NCBI GenBank assembly: GCA_030841085.1
Contig: JAVEDP010000021.1
Location: 212,909 to 276,908, forward strand
Direction of reading: 5' to 3'
DNA from: Pyrinomonadaceae bacterium
GTDB lineage: Bacteria > Acidobacteriota > Blastocatellia > Pyrinomonadales > Pyrinomonadaceae
Length of the DNA stretch: 64,000 nt
The position numbers and the translations under genes are program-made. Below the pieces are notes generated by a model. The model searched no databases. It had not been told where the DNA came from and saw only the letters and a list, made by a program, of their open reading frames with translations. Shown here in pieces: positions 1 through 10,299 of the stretch (position 1 is the first letter of the stretch; each line of letters opens with the position of its first letter).

Positions 1-1485
<1,485 letters not shown>

Positions 1486-1522
1486 TCGGTTGTTATCGCT
1501 GCAAAGGGCCTAATGATTACCA

Positions 1523-1551
1523 TGCCGGGCGAAAAATCCAATCGCCCGGCA
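1523..1551 (-). promoter_or_regulatory. GC-rich hairpin in the clpC leader
   Basis: A perfect 10-bp stem (TGCCGGGCGA paired with TCGCCCGGCA) closes a 9-nt loop 38 nt upstream of the clpC start. It has no T tract on the clpC strand, so it reads more like a leader structure than a terminator for lolD. A role is inferred only from position. Confidence 0.45.
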
Positions 1552-1561
1552 ACTGCGCGGC

Positions 1562-1588
1562 ATTATAACCCAACACTGAGAGTGCCAA
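1562..1588 (-). promoter_or_regulatory. Candidate sigma-70 promoter for clpC
   Basis: On the minus strand a perfect -10 box TATAAT (1562-1567) follows a TTGGCA -35-like box (1583-1588) with a 15-nt spacer, shorter than ideal. It lies about 77 nt upstream of the clpC start and between the clpC leader hairpin and lolD. No convincing CIRCE (HrcA) palindrome is present. Confidence 0.5.
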
Positions 1589-1648
1589 AAGCTTTGTTTG
1601 GTTTCCCCGGTAATAAACTCGTAAACAATGTCTCTTTTCAGTTGAACG

Positions 1649-2458
1649 TCACTCCGTAACAATCCTTCCCTGCTCCAATGTCAGGACGCGATCGCAACGC
1701 CGAGCCAAATCCTGATTGTGCGTCGCAATGATGACGATTGCGGGACGAGAAGCTGCATACGTGATCAGTTCAGTTTCTATTAATCCGCCAATGATTGAAT
1801 CCAGGTTTCCCGTCGGCTCGTCCGCCAAAACCAGCAACGGCGACGTGATCAACGCGCGACAGACGGCTATCCGCTGCTGCTCGCCGCCGGAAAGATCGGT
1901 GATTCGGTGCGACGCTCGGGACGCCAGGCCCATACGATCAAGCGCTTCATAAGCACTGCGCCTCGCTGTGCGCCGGTCGCGGCGCGCCAGCATTAGCGGA
2001 AAACAAACATTTTCGGCGGCAGTCAGATCCGGCAACAAATGATGAAACTGAAAAACAACACCAACCTGGCCGTTCCGATAGCGCGCTAATTCGGGGCGGC
2101 TAGCGGTTTCGACTGCAAAGTCACCGAGCTTGATGCCGCCGTGATCCGGCGCTTCGATGCCGCCGACGAGATGCAGCAGCGTTGATTTGCCCGCGCCCGA
2201 CGCCCCCACAATCGCAACCGTTTCACCGGGCGCTACTGAAAAAGAAATTCCGCGCAACACGTCGATGCGCGCGCCAGTCGGGGAGAGGAAAGCTTTCCTG
2301 AGATCCGTGACGGTTAGTCCAAAGTCCAATGTCCAAAGTCCAAAGTCCGCCGGTGACAGATTAGCGTGTCCTCGATCGGAATTGTGTTGACGCCGGTCAG
2401 CAACGCGGGAACTGGTCGTCGTTCCATCATCGGACTTTGGACTTTGGACTTTGGACAT
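1649..2458 (-). CDS. lolD: ABC transporter ATP-binding protein, LolD type
   Basis: ATPase of the lipoprotein-releasing LolCDE-type transporter, acting at the inner face of the cytoplasmic membrane with the permease encoded just upstream. Walker A GASGAGKST, signature LSGGEQQR, Walker B LVLADEPTGNLD and the switch histidine in IATHNQD are all visible. The reading frame opens at ATG 2458, 8 nt after the permease stop. The first ~47 residues are translated from an intergenic heptamer repeat (AAAGTCC units), and ordinary LolD sequence begins only at LTVTDLRKAF. The true start is therefore uncertain: either the repeat supplies the start codon and an N-terminal extension, or a rare codon further in (for example TTG before DFGLTV) is used. 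Confidence 0.88.
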   Translation of the reverse strand: MSKVQSPKSDDGTTTSSRVADRRQHNSDRGHANLSPADFGLWTLDFGLTVTDLRKAFLSPTGARIDVLRGISFSVAPGETVAIVGASGAGKSTLLHLVGGIEAPDHGGIKLGDFAVETASRPELARYRNGQVGVVFQFHHLLPDLTAAENVCFPLMLARRDRRTARRSAYEALDRMGLASRASHRITDLSGGEQQRIAVCRALITSPLLVLADEPTGNLDSIIGGLIETELITYAASRPAIVIIATHNQDLARRCDRVLTLEQGRIVTE

Positions 2459-2463
2459 TGGAC
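2317..2463. repeat. Inverted pair of AAAGTCC heptamer repeats within the lolC-lolD junction
   Basis: Arm 2317-2350 carries tandem AAAGTCC-type units and arm 2431-2463 carries their complement, separated by about 80 nt. The whole pair lies inside the open reading frame of lolD. It belongs to the window-wide class of 7-nt-period inverted repeats. Confidence 0.85.
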
Positions 2464-2466
2464 TGA

Positions 2467-3699
2467 TTAAGCGTTGCGCAGCAGTTCAGCGGCATGAATC
2501 CTGGATGCCGCGCGTGCCGGATAAATCGTCGCCAGGATGCTGAGCACTAAGGCAATCGCTGCCGCAAAAAGCACGTTGTAACTGTCGAGGTGCAACGGCA
2601 CGCTGCTAATTGAATAGACGTCCGCCGGCAAACTAATTAAGTGATAGCGATCGGCAGCCAGCGTCGCGATCGCGCCCAGTAAAACTCCGGCGACGGCTCC
2701 GCACAATCCGAGGATTGCGCCTTCGATCATGAAAATTGTCATGATGCCATTCGGCGTCGCGCCCATGGCATTCAAAATCGCTATGTCGCGCCGGCGCTCC
2801 ATAACCAGCAGAATGAGCGTAGTCGTAATGTTCAGCGCGGCGATCAAAACTATCAGCGCAATTATGATGATGCCGAGACGCCTCTCGAGCGTGAGCGCGG
2901 TAAACAACGGCCGATTGGCTTCCTGCCAATCAATCACCTGGTAGGCGCTACCGAGTTTCTGTCTTATCTGCGCCGAGGTTTTCTTGACGCCGTAAATGTC
3001 GTTGACCTGGACAGCGACCATTGACGCCGCGTGAGCATTACCGGTGAAAGCAGCAATCGTTTCCAGCGGCGCATAAATCCAGGTCGAGTCATATTCGAAT
3101 AAGCCTGACCGCGAAACGCCGCCGACCCGCACCCGACGCCGGTTGGCGTTCGCAGATGAATAAGCAGACTGCGCGGAAATCACATCGGCTGTATCTCCAA
3201 CGTCAACTCCCAGGCGCGTGGCCAGCTCGACACCCAGCACCACTGACGGAAGCGCTTGTTCAGCGCCGTCGCTTTTGAAAACTGCTTCAAGAGATCCGCG
3301 AACGAGCGTGGCGGAAATGTCATTAGTTACTCGTGGAGATGAAGGATCGAAGCCGCGCAAGACTCCATATGCCGAACCCTTTGGACCAATGATCACCGCA
3401 CCGTCATAGGTGGTTCCAGCCGAACCTGTGACGCCCGCTACGCTCGCGACTTGCGATGCGAGCTGCCGATAGTCTGTCAGCGGCTGGCCATCCGCGCGCA
3501 TTACGGTAATGTGGGCCGTACCGCGCAAAATCTTGTCGCGCATCTCATCGCGAAAACCTTCGGCTAAGGCAAGCGCCACAATCAGCGACGCGACGCCCAT
3601 TGCGATTCCGACAACGGCAATCAGCGTCGTCGCGCGCGCCAGCCGGTGCTTGCGGCGCGAACCGAGATAACGCAACGCTAAGAAAACTTCATACTGCAT
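2467..3699 (-). CDS. lolC: Lipoprotein-releasing ABC transporter permease, LolC/LolE family
   Basis: Integral membrane permease that, with LolD, extracts lipoproteins from the inner membrane for delivery to the outer membrane. The 410 residues match the family length. TM1 is at about 22-46, followed by a periplasmic MacB-PCD-like domain, then three C-terminal helices (about 275-298, 323-350, 373-400) in the FtsX fold. The start MQYEVFLALRYL is canonical. Only one permease gene is present, so the transporter may be a homodimer. LolC and LolE cannot be told apart here. Confidence 0.88.
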   Translation of the reverse strand: MQYEVFLALRYLGSRRKHRLARATTLIAVVGIAMGVASLIVALALAEGFRDEMRDKILRGTAHITVMRADGQPLTDYRQLASQVASVAGVTGSAGTTYDGAVIIGPKGSAYGVLRGFDPSSPRVTNDISATLVRGSLEAVFKSDGAEQALPSVVLGVELATRLGVDVGDTADVISAQSAYSSANANRRRVRVGGVSRSGLFEYDSTWIYAPLETIAAFTGNAHAASMVAVQVNDIYGVKKTSAQIRQKLGSAYQVIDWQEANRPLFTALTLERRLGIIIIALIVLIAALNITTTLILLVMERRRDIAILNAMGATPNGIMTIFMIEGAILGLCGAVAGVLLGAIATLAADRYHLISLPADVYSISSVPLHLDSYNVLFAAAIALVLSILATIYPARAASRIHAAELLRNA

Positions 3700-3729
3700 C
3701 TTCGTTACTTAATTGAAAACCTGCAGTTG

Positions 3730-5376
3730 TTAGCCACTTATTTGCGGACACTTCTTCGTGTCTTCCGGCCGGTTTGCGGGAAGTAGTTTTTCCAGGTTAG
3801 GTGAGTCGGTCGCGCCGCTCTCGCCGCGCGGCCTGATCTCATAAATCGTGTTCGTCACGCGGTGAAAACTAAAGCGCCGCTGCAAATCAACAATGGCCGG
3901 AATCTCGTCACGCTGCCAACCACACGGCAACCACCAGCGCGGGTCAGTGTCCAGGAATACGCGGCGGCCTTGCGCGAGGTAGTTTTCAATCGAGGGAACC
4001 AACTGACTCCCTAGCCAACCTCCACCGGTGCCTAGCGTTTCCCATTTGCCCAGTCCGATCGCCCGCCAGTAGGTGACGGCGATAGTTTGCGCGCCTGAAA
4101 TCATGACCGCATCGGGCGGAAGTTTTTCTAACTGATAGCGATAGTTCTTGCTCATAGCGCGCCGCTCGATAAATTGTTGGCTCGCCGGCCGAAGCAGGAG
4201 AGTGAACACAACCGCGAGCACCAGCACAGCACCCAGACATGTCGCAAAAACAATGCGCATACTGCGAACACGACGCTGCAAGGTGCGAATCAAGAAAGCG
4301 GCAGACAGCGGCGCGATCGCCGGCATGCCGGTCAAGAAGTAGCGCCAGTTAACGGCCGTGCTGTAGTTAAAGAAAAGCAACAGATTGGCAAACAAGCCAA
4401 CCGCCGCGAGCAAAAGCAGCGGTGACAGTTTGCGTGCACGCCATTCACTGATCATCGCCGGCAGCAGCGAAATAAAAACCATCGGGCAGCTAACAAAAAA
4501 ATACGCCAGGTAAGGCCACAAATTTCGGACCGTCACCGGATGTCGCGCGGTTTCCTGCCGCATTGATTCGCGCCAGCCGTACCAAATGCTGCGATAGTTC
4601 GGATCGGTAACAAACCAAAAGCCGAACCAGCCAAGCGCGCAGCAAGCAAACAACAAACATGAGCCGGCGACAATCAGAATTTCGCGACGGCGCAATTTCC
4701 ATCCGCAGACAAACGGGGCCAGCACCAACCACGGCACGTAAAAACCGATCGTCTCGCGCAGGTTTACGCCCAAACCCAATAACGCCGCGCCCGCCAGCAC
4801 CAGCCAAACGCGGCGTTGTTGCAGTCCGCGATAATGGAGAATCAGCGCTACCGCCAACAGCAGCACGGACGGCACGTCGGTCATCACCTGACCGCCGTAG
4901 AGAACGAATACCGGCGACGCCACGATAAAAAGCACCGCCAGCGTCGCCGCGTAAAGCGATCGCGAAACGTCGCGCGCCAGGACCCAACAAGCTATCAATG
5001 CCAGCGGAGCTTGTACGACGACTGCGTACTTAAAAATCAGGTACGCGCTTTCCGGCTGCACGTTAAAGAGGCGATGGGCCAACTGATAAAGCGCGTGGTT
5101 CTCGAAAATAAATAAATTGCGGCCGAGCGCCATTGACGACGGATAGCCGGCCAGCGACAGCATGGTGTAGTCGAGCCCGTCCCAGTCGCCGATGAACGGA
5201 TCGACGAACCAGAGCACCAGGATCAGTCCCAGCAACGCTGGGATGGACCACCAGAGCCACGATCTTAAAAACGAAATTTGTCCGGGAATTTCAGAATCCA
5301 ACGGCGCAAACTGACGACGCCCAGTGAAAGTATCAGACGTTAGAGGTGTGTTTGTCGTTAGCGGTGTCGGGTTCAA
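3730..5376 (-). CDS. GT39-like polytopic membrane glycosyltransferase
   Basis: A 548-residue protein with about ten hydrophobic helices. After the first helix it has an acidic GDWDGLDY motif, the position of the catalytic carboxylate in ArnT/PMT-type transferases that use polyprenyl-phosphate sugars at the periplasmic face. The sugar and acceptor cannot be told from sequence. The start is unsure: the frame opens at TTG 5376, overlapping the preceding gene by 44 nt, and no ATG occurs before the first helix. It lies downstream of the receiver/anti-sigma gene and may be co-transcribed with it. Confidence 0.7.
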   Translation of the reverse strand: MNPTPLTTNTPLTSDTFTGRRQFAPLDSEIPGQISFLRSWLWWSIPALLGLILVLWFVDPFIGDWDGLDYTMLSLAGYPSSMALGRNLFIFENHALYQLAHRLFNVQPESAYLIFKYAVVVQAPLALIACWVLARDVSRSLYAATLAVLFIVASPVFVLYGGQVMTDVPSVLLLAVALILHYRGLQQRRVWLVLAGAALLGLGVNLRETIGFYVPWLVLAPFVCGWKLRRREILIVAGSCLLFACCALGWFGFWFVTDPNYRSIWYGWRESMRQETARHPVTVRNLWPYLAYFFVSCPMVFISLLPAMISEWRARKLSPLLLLAAVGLFANLLLFFNYSTAVNWRYFLTGMPAIAPLSAAFLIRTLQRRVRSMRIVFATCLGAVLVLAVVFTLLLRPASQQFIERRAMSKNYRYQLEKLPPDAVMISGAQTIAVTYWRAIGLGKWETLGTGGGWLGSQLVPSIENYLAQGRRVFLDTDPRWWLPCGWQRDEIPAIVDLQRRFSFHRVTNTIYEIRPRGESGATDSPNLEKLLPANRPEDTKKCPQISG

Positions 5377-6211
5377 CGAGTTGAGTTTCTGCCGAACGGT
5401 CCGGTCTCTTTACCATCTTTACGCGATTGCCCTGCGCATTGTACTCAACTTCGTCCATGATGTTGTAAATAAGCAGCACGCCGCGGCCGGACGACTTAAA
5501 AAGATTTGCCGGGTCGCGAGGATCGGGAATCGTTTGCACGTCAAAGCCTTCGCCTTCGTCTTCAATCGTAAAGCACGCTTCTTTCGGCGACAGCTCAGCG
5601 CCGATGCGCACCAATTTGGTGGCATCGTTCTTGTTGCCGTGCTTGACTGCATTTACAAAAGCCTCGTCGAGCGCGACGTACAGATTCGAGCCTTCCGCCG
5701 CAACCAAACCTAATTTCGAAACGCGCGCTAGCAGATATTGCAGGACGCCGTTCATCAACCCTAGATCGCTCGGTAGCTCAAACTCAATTTTCTCGTGAGT
5801 ATGAGAAAGCAGATTCGGATCGTCGACATAACGCAGCTTGTGTGAAAGTGTCTGCTCGATAATTTCACGCAGCTCGCCTTCAGCATATGGATGTCGCGTG
5901 CAATTGACGGCACCCATCTTGAAAGCTTTTACAATGGTGGGTTCGGTTGCGCTTGCCTCGACGGCGGCCAATAAATGTTTACGGTGCAGCTCGCTGACGG
6001 GTTGGCCGTTGGTGCGTGAGTCGTCGGCCAAATCGCTGATGATCAAATCGAAGTGGTCTATGTCGCGACGCCTGAGCGCCTCGTCGCGATCGCCGGTGGT
6101 AACGACTTCATTACCCATTTCACCCAGGACGCGGGCGAGAATAGCACGCAGTTCATCGTTATTATCGATGATGAGAATCCTACGTTTCTGCATCCCGCTC
6201 CGTTCTGTCAC
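5333..6211 (-). CDS. Receiver domain fused to RsbW-like serine kinase/anti-sigma ATPase
   Basis: Two-domain cytoplasmic regulator of 292 residues. The N-terminal part (about 8-125) is a CheY-like receiver opening RRILIIDNNDELRAIL, with a candidate phospho-acceptor in LIISDLADD; the usual K of the KP motif is poorly conserved. The C-terminal HATPase_c_2 domain (about 145-275) has the N box DEAFVNAVKHGN, G1 DEGEGFD and G2 SSGRGVLLI. Such HATPases bind and phosphorylate STAS antagonists in partner switches. The STAS partners could be those at 40.9-41.6 kb, but that is inference. An internal Met (MQKRR) six residues in is an alternative start. Confidence 0.82.
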   Translation of the reverse strand: MTERSGMQKRRILIIDNNDELRAILARVLGEMGNEVVTTGDRDEALRRRDIDHFDLIISDLADDSRTNGQPVSELHRKHLLAAVEASATEPTIVKAFKMGAVNCTRHPYAEGELREIIEQTLSHKLRYVDDPNLLSHTHEKIEFELPSDLGLMNGVLQYLLARVSKLGLVAAEGSNLYVALDEAFVNAVKHGNKNDATKLVRIGAELSPKEACFTIEDEGEGFDVQTIPDPRDPANLFKSSGRGVLLIYNIMDEVEYNAQGNRVKMVKRPDRSAETQLVEPDTANDKHTSNV

Positions 6212-6334
6212 TGAGAAGTTAGGAGAGTTTCAAAAGCGCCCGACGCGTCGACTTGCGGGCACTTCTAACGAACTTTACGAGAACTGTGGCCGCTACGTTC
6301 CGCAATATATCATTGGCCCAAGCAAAGAGGTAGG

Positions 6335-6463
6335 CGCAAAACAGCAAAGAGCAAAGGGCAAAGGGCTAAGAGCCGTGACAACGGAGAGACTTTGTTTACT
6401 GTTTACTGTTTGCGGTTTACTCTTTGCCCTTAGCTCTTGGCCCTTTGCTTTAGCTCTTTGCCA
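6335..6463. repeat. Inverted heptamer repeats (CAAAGGG / TGTTTAC types)
   Basis: Arm 6335-6374 is built of CAAAGAG/CAAAGGG/CTAAGAG heptamers. Arm 6391-6462 holds TGTTTAC-type heptamers followed by the complement of the first arm. This fills most of the space between the receiver gene and the acyltransferase at 6498. Confidence 0.8.
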
Positions 6464-6497
6464 CGGCTGCGCTACACTACGCGTCCTATCCGACGGC

Positions 6498-7421
6498 ATG
6501 GCCAAACACAGCAAATCTCAAATAGCTCTCGAATACGCACTGGCAAGGTCAATACTGTGGAGTCTCGGCGCGTTACCGCGTCGTGCGGCAATCGCTGTTG
6601 GGTTGGGCGTTGGCTACGTCGCTTATCATCTGCTGGGCAAGCTGCGAAGAGCCGGACAGCGCAATCTGGAGATAGCTTTTCCGGATAAATCCGAAAACGA
6701 GCGCCGGCAATTATTGCGCGGCAGCTTCTCAAGTCTGGGGCGGCTGCTGGGCGAATTTAGTCAACTGCCAAAGGCGACGCCGGAAAAATTGCGCCAGCTT
6801 ATCGAGTATGACGAGGTTGGCCTTCGTCATTTGCGAGAGGCGGAGAAGAACAAACGCGGCGTCATTTTTTTGACCGGTCATCTCGGCGTTTGGGAGCTGC
6901 ATAGTTTTGGTTGGTCAGCGCTTGAGTATCCACTCAGTTTCCTGGTGCGTCCGCTCGACAATGATCGCATCGAAGAAATGGTGGAACGAATTCGCACCAG
7001 GTTTGGCAACCGCGCGATTGATAAGAAGAGCGCGGCGCGCCAGTCGTTGCGCGTATTGCGCGAAGGCGGCACGCTTGGGATTTTGTCGGACCTGAATACC
7101 CAACCTAACGAAGGCGTGTTTGTTCCTTTCTTTGGCAAGCTCGCCTGTACCACCGCCGGCATTGCCACGCTGGCGTTGAAAACCGACGCGGTGGTGATTC
7201 CAACTTGCGCAATCTGGGACAGAAAAAAGAAGCGTTACTTTTTTCATGGCGATCCGCCGGTTGATTTAGTGCGCACCGGCGATCACGCCAAAGACATTCA
7301 GGTGAACACCGCGAATTTCGCCGCGGCGATCGAACGCATGGTTCGGCTCTATCCGGATCAATGGCTCTGGATTCATAAGCGCTGGAAGACGCGGCCACCC
7401 GGCGAAGCGGAGATTTACTAA
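6498..7421 (+). CDS. Lysophospholipid/lipid A acyltransferase, LpxL/HtrB family
   Basis: Inner-membrane-associated acyltransferase of 307 residues, likely adding a secondary acyl chain to lipid A or a related lipid. The catalytic HX4E motif is visible as HLGVWE at about residue 123. A hydrophobic N-terminal segment contains GLGVGYVAYHLLG, and the C-terminus holds the family WLWIHKRWKTRP. The ATG at 6498 was chosen because the longer open frame upstream runs through repeat DNA and the antisense of the receiver gene. A possible -10 (TACACT, 6473-6478) lies 20 nt upstream. The next gene is a second acyltransferase of a different family. Confidence 0.88.
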   Translation: MAKHSKSQIALEYALARSILWSLGALPRRAAIAVGLGVGYVAYHLLGKLRRAGQRNLEIAFPDKSENERRQLLRGSFSSLGRLLGEFSQLPKATPEKLRQLIEYDEVGLRHLREAEKNKRGVIFLTGHLGVWELHSFGWSALEYPLSFLVRPLDNDRIEEMVERIRTRFGNRAIDKKSAARQSLRVLREGGTLGILSDLNTQPNEGVFVPFFGKLACTTAGIATLALKTDAVVIPTCAIWDRKKKRYFFHGDPPVDLVRTGDHAKDIQVNTANFAAAIERMVRLYPDQWLWIHKRWKTRPPGEAEIY

Positions 7422-7469
7422 TTCGTTGAAGGGTGGGATTTCAATCTCGTGGCAAGAGGCTCCGCTTTC

Positions 7470-7596
7470 ACTGGGACCGCGGGCGTCCCGCCCGCAGCGT
7501 TGCGGAAGCATGCACAGTTTTCCGGCAGACATTCACTAGCCTAAGGTCTTGTTCGCGCTTTGCGCTCATTGCGGGCGGGACGCCCGCGGTCCCAGT
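7470..7596. repeat. Perfect 27-bp inverted repeat, ~73-nt spacer
   Basis: The arms at 7470-7496 and 7570-7596 are exact reverse complements, both very GC-rich (core GGGCGTCCCGCCC). They sit between two acyltransferase genes on the same strand. Perfect arms suggest recent dispersal or gene conversion. A role as bidirectional terminator is possible but there is no T tract. Confidence 0.85.
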
Positions 7597-7675
7597 AAGC
7601 CGCTGAGCAGTTGGCCCAATCTTGAGACCAGCTTACTTAGTGCGACACTTTGTTTCCGTTATACTTCGGATACCC

Positions 7676-8419
7676 ATGCAAGCTTCGGCCGAACAATTCA
7701 AAGGTGCGGGCCCCGCGGAACAGACTATTGCGCGCGCTTACGAGTTTGCTGATCTCTCCTCTTATCCAGCCAAAGAAAGATTGCTGATTCGCGCCGCCGA
7801 TCTGGCGTTCTTCTTCTTGATAAAGTTGATTGGCAGCACGATTCGCTGGCAAATCAAGGGTTGGGAAAACTGGGAAGCCGCAAGCAGCGATGGGCGTATT
7901 CCCATTTACACCTTCTGGCACAACCGCGTCTTTCTTTCCACCTATTTCTGGCGCCGGCGTCGCATCGTGGTGATGACGTCACAAAGTTTCGACGGCGAAT
8001 ATATTGCTCGCTTTATTCAGCGGTTCGGTTACGGCGCCGCGCGCGGCTCCAGCACTCGCGGCGCTGTCGGCGCAGTTATCGAGATGACGCGTCTGATGCG
8101 CGCCGGCTGTCCCACGGCTTTTACAATTGATGGTCCAAAAGGTCCGCGCTACATTGCCAAGATGGGCGCTGTGTTACTGGCGAAAAAAACCGGCCAACCA
8201 ATTTTGCCATTCACCATTACTGCGGATCATTTTTGGGAAGCGAAGAAGAGCTGGGACGGTTTCCAGGTGCCCTATCCCTTCAGCCGCGCGTGCGTAACGA
8301 TCGCGCCGCCAATTTTCGTTCCCGCCGATGCGGATGAAACCACGTTGAATGCGAAACGCGACGAGCTTCAACGGGCGCTTGACGTGATTAATGGTAAAGA
8401 TTGGGCGGCACAAACTTAA
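7676..8419 (+). CDS. DUF374-family lysophospholipid acyltransferase
   Basis: A 247-residue LPLAT-superfamily protein of the DUF374 type. Members acylate lipid A or Kdo-lipid precursors in some Gram-negatives; the substrate here is unknown. The catalytic HX4 motif appears as FWHNRVFLS, followed by SQSFDGEYIAR, STRGAVGAV and the FTIDGPKGPRY block typical of the family. ATG 7676 (MQASAEQF) was preferred to the open frame from 7622. A TATACT -10-like box at 7660-7665 ends only about 10 nt before that ATG, which would give an almost leaderless message. Confidence 0.85.
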   Translation: MQASAEQFKGAGPAEQTIARAYEFADLSSYPAKERLLIRAADLAFFFLIKLIGSTIRWQIKGWENWEAASSDGRIPIYTFWHNRVFLSTYFWRRRRIVVMTSQSFDGEYIARFIQRFGYGAARGSSTRGAVGAVIEMTRLMRAGCPTAFTIDGPKGPRYIAKMGAVLLAKKTGQPILPFTITADHFWEAKKSWDGFQVPYPFSRACVTIAPPIFVPADADETTLNAKRDELQRALDVINGKDWAAQT

Positions 8420-8491
8420 TGGGATGAGCGCGGGCACTAACCAATTGGTTCTTGAACCAACTTCATGGAAAGCATTTGAGGCAACAAAGTA

Positions 8492-8698
8492 ATGAGTGGA
8501 AAGAAACTAATTCTGACGGACGATTTCTTTGCTGAGAACGTAAAGGATATCGAAAGAATCCTACGACGTGCTGTGCGCCACGCGCTGAAACTGCACAAGG
8601 CCCTGGGGAACCCGATTGCCGTATGGGAAGATGGCAAGGTCGTCATGATACCCGCGGATGAAATAATAATTCCAACTGAATTAGAATCCCCGCAATGA
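8492..8698 (+). CDS. Small conserved-looking hypothetical protein, 68 aa
   Basis: Not assigned to a family. The 68 residues are charged at the N-terminus (MSGKKLILTDDFF), have a basic amphipathic middle (RRAVRHALKLHKALG), then a short beta-rich end (PIAVWEDGKVVMIPADEI). There is no signal peptide or membrane segment. A GAGG lies about 10 nt upstream of the ATG. The acidic/basic pattern and normal codon use suggest a real gene. Possible roles such as an antitoxin-like or adaptor protein are speculation. Confidence 0.6.
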   Translation: MSGKKLILTDDFFAENVKDIERILRRAVRHALKLHKALGNPIAVWEDGKVVMIPADEIIIPTELESPQ

Positions 8699-8843
8699 GC
8701 AGTTTAGGCCGCGCGCTTTGCTTTGCGCGCATTCCCAGTTAGTCTTACCTTCTCTCTCAAACAATTCGCGTTAGTGCAACCTGCAACGGATGACCTGTCT
8801 CGGGACGATGGGTTATTCGCGAGGCAGACTCAAGGAGTAATAG

Positions 8844-10166
8844 ATGAAAATAGTTCTTGCCTTAATGCTTGGTCTTGTCACGGTCTTATCGACTTCGGCC
8901 CAGGGCCTCAAGCCGCCCAAGGAAACAGCATTGGACCGCTTTCTTCGATATGCAAAGATCGACACGCAATCAGCGGAAGATCAGGCCACAGTTCCCAGCA
9001 CCAAGAAGCAGCTCAACCTCGCCAACCTGCTGGTGAAAGAGTTGAAAGAAATCGGCGCCCAGAATGTGCGTGTCAGTGAATTCGGAATCGTCTACGCGAC
9101 TGTGCCGGGAAATCTGCCGGACAATTCCAAGGTTCCGGTCATTGGATTCATTTCGCACATGGACACCTCGCCCGCCGTCTCTGGTGAAAATGTAAACGTT
9201 GTCATTCACAAAAACTATCAGGGCGGCGACATTGTCTTACCGAAAGATCCGACGCAGATAATCACTGTCGCCGGCAGTCCGGTGCTAAAAGAATTGATCG
9301 GCGATGACATCATCACCGCCGACGGCACGACTCTGCTGGGTTCCGACGATAAGTCCGGCATCGCAGAAATCATGACGATGGTCGATACCTTTATGCAGAA
9401 CCCGCAACTGAAACACGGCACGATCGCCGTCGCGTTCACACCCGATGAAGAAGTTGGGGGCGGTATCGACAAGTTTGACGTCCCGGGCTTTGGCGCGAAG
9501 TTGGCCTACACCGTCGACGGCGAATCGCTGGGCGAGATTAGTAACGAAACCTGGAGCGCGCGCACGGCTAGCGTAACCTTCCAGGGCAAGAGCACACATC
9601 CGGGCACGGCTAAAGGGATCATGATCAATTCCATGTACGCGCTCTCCGATTATCTGTCGCGCTTTCCGCACGACATGCTGCCGGAGACGACTGAGGGTCG
9701 CGTTGGTTTTGTTCATCCTTACACTGGCGTGGCCGACGTCGAACAATCCAGCGTAAAAGTTCTGCTGCGCGATTTTGACATGAGCGGGCTCGACGCAAAG
9801 GAAAAGCTGCTGCGCGACATGGTAGCCCAGACACAGGCGAAGTTCCCGGCCGTTAAGATTTCGATTGAAGTTAAAGAGAACTACAAGAACATGAAGGAAG
9901 TGCTGAAGAACTATCCGGAGTTAACTGACAACGCAATCGAAGCGGCGAAGCGTGCCGGCGTTAAGCCTTACATGCTGGCCGTGCGCGGCGGTACCGATGG
10001 TTCAAACCTGACGTTTAGAGGCCTGCCAACTCCAAACTTGTTCACCGGCGGCGCGAATTTTCACGGCAAATTGGAATTCAATTCGCGTGGGGGTCTGGAG
10101 AAAAGTACCAAGACATTGATTAATCTCGTGCAGATTTTCGCGGAGAAAGCGAAAGCCGCAAATTAG
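8844..10166 (+). CDS. pepT: Peptidase T (M20B tripeptidase) with an N-terminal signal peptide
   Basis: Zinc aminotripeptidase of family M20. A signal peptide (about residues 1-20, MKIVLALMLGLVTVLSTSAQ) precedes the PepT core, opening with ALDRFLRYAKIDTQS. Metal-binding and catalytic blocks are visible: GFISHMDTSP, LLGSDDKSGIAEI, FTPDEEVGGG and VRGGTDGSNLTFRGLP. The dimerisation domain holds STHPGTAKG. PepT of enteric bacteria is cytosolic and about 410 residues; here 440 residues and the leader predict export to the periplasm. ATG 8844 is preceded by an AGGAG-like site. Confidence 0.92.
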   Translation: MKIVLALMLGLVTVLSTSAQGLKPPKETALDRFLRYAKIDTQSAEDQATVPSTKKQLNLANLLVKELKEIGAQNVRVSEFGIVYATVPGNLPDNSKVPVIGFISHMDTSPAVSGENVNVVIHKNYQGGDIVLPKDPTQIITVAGSPVLKELIGDDIITADGTTLLGSDDKSGIAEIMTMVDTFMQNPQLKHGTIAVAFTPDEEVGGGIDKFDVPGFGAKLAYTVDGESLGEISNETWSARTASVTFQGKSTHPGTAKGIMINSMYALSDYLSRFPHDMLPETTEGRVGFVHPYTGVADVEQSSVKVLLRDFDMSGLDAKEKLLRDMVAQTQAKFPAVKISIEVKENYKNMKEVLKNYPELTDNAIEAAKRAGVKPYMLAVRGGTDGSNLTFRGLPTPNLFTGGANFHGKLEFNSRGGLEKSTKTLINLVQIFAEKAKAAN

Positions 10167-10184
10167 CGCGAACACCCGAATGTT

Positions 10185-10265
10185 GGTTCACCAGTGATAC
10201 ACACAGTTCACCAGCGATGGACATAGTTCACCAGCGATGGACATAGTTCACCAGCGACAGACACC
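10185..10265. repeat. Four 20-nt tandem repeats (GTTCACCAGCGATGGACATA)
   Basis: Units begin at 10186, 10206, 10226 and 10246, the outer ones with a few changes. They start just after the pepT stop. A constant 20-nt period with no intervening spacers excludes a CRISPR array. Confidence 0.85.
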
Positions 10266-10299
10266 TTAGGGACCAAAAGGGACCATACATTAATTTGCA

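Noticed and set aside
1571..1590. CIRCE (HrcA) operator upstream of clpC
   Set aside because: Only one half (TTGGCACTC) resembles the consensus; the complementary half at the right distance is missing.
10185..10265. CRISPR-like array
   Set aside because: Period is 20 nt with no unique spacers between units and no cas genes nearby; it is a simple tandem repeat.
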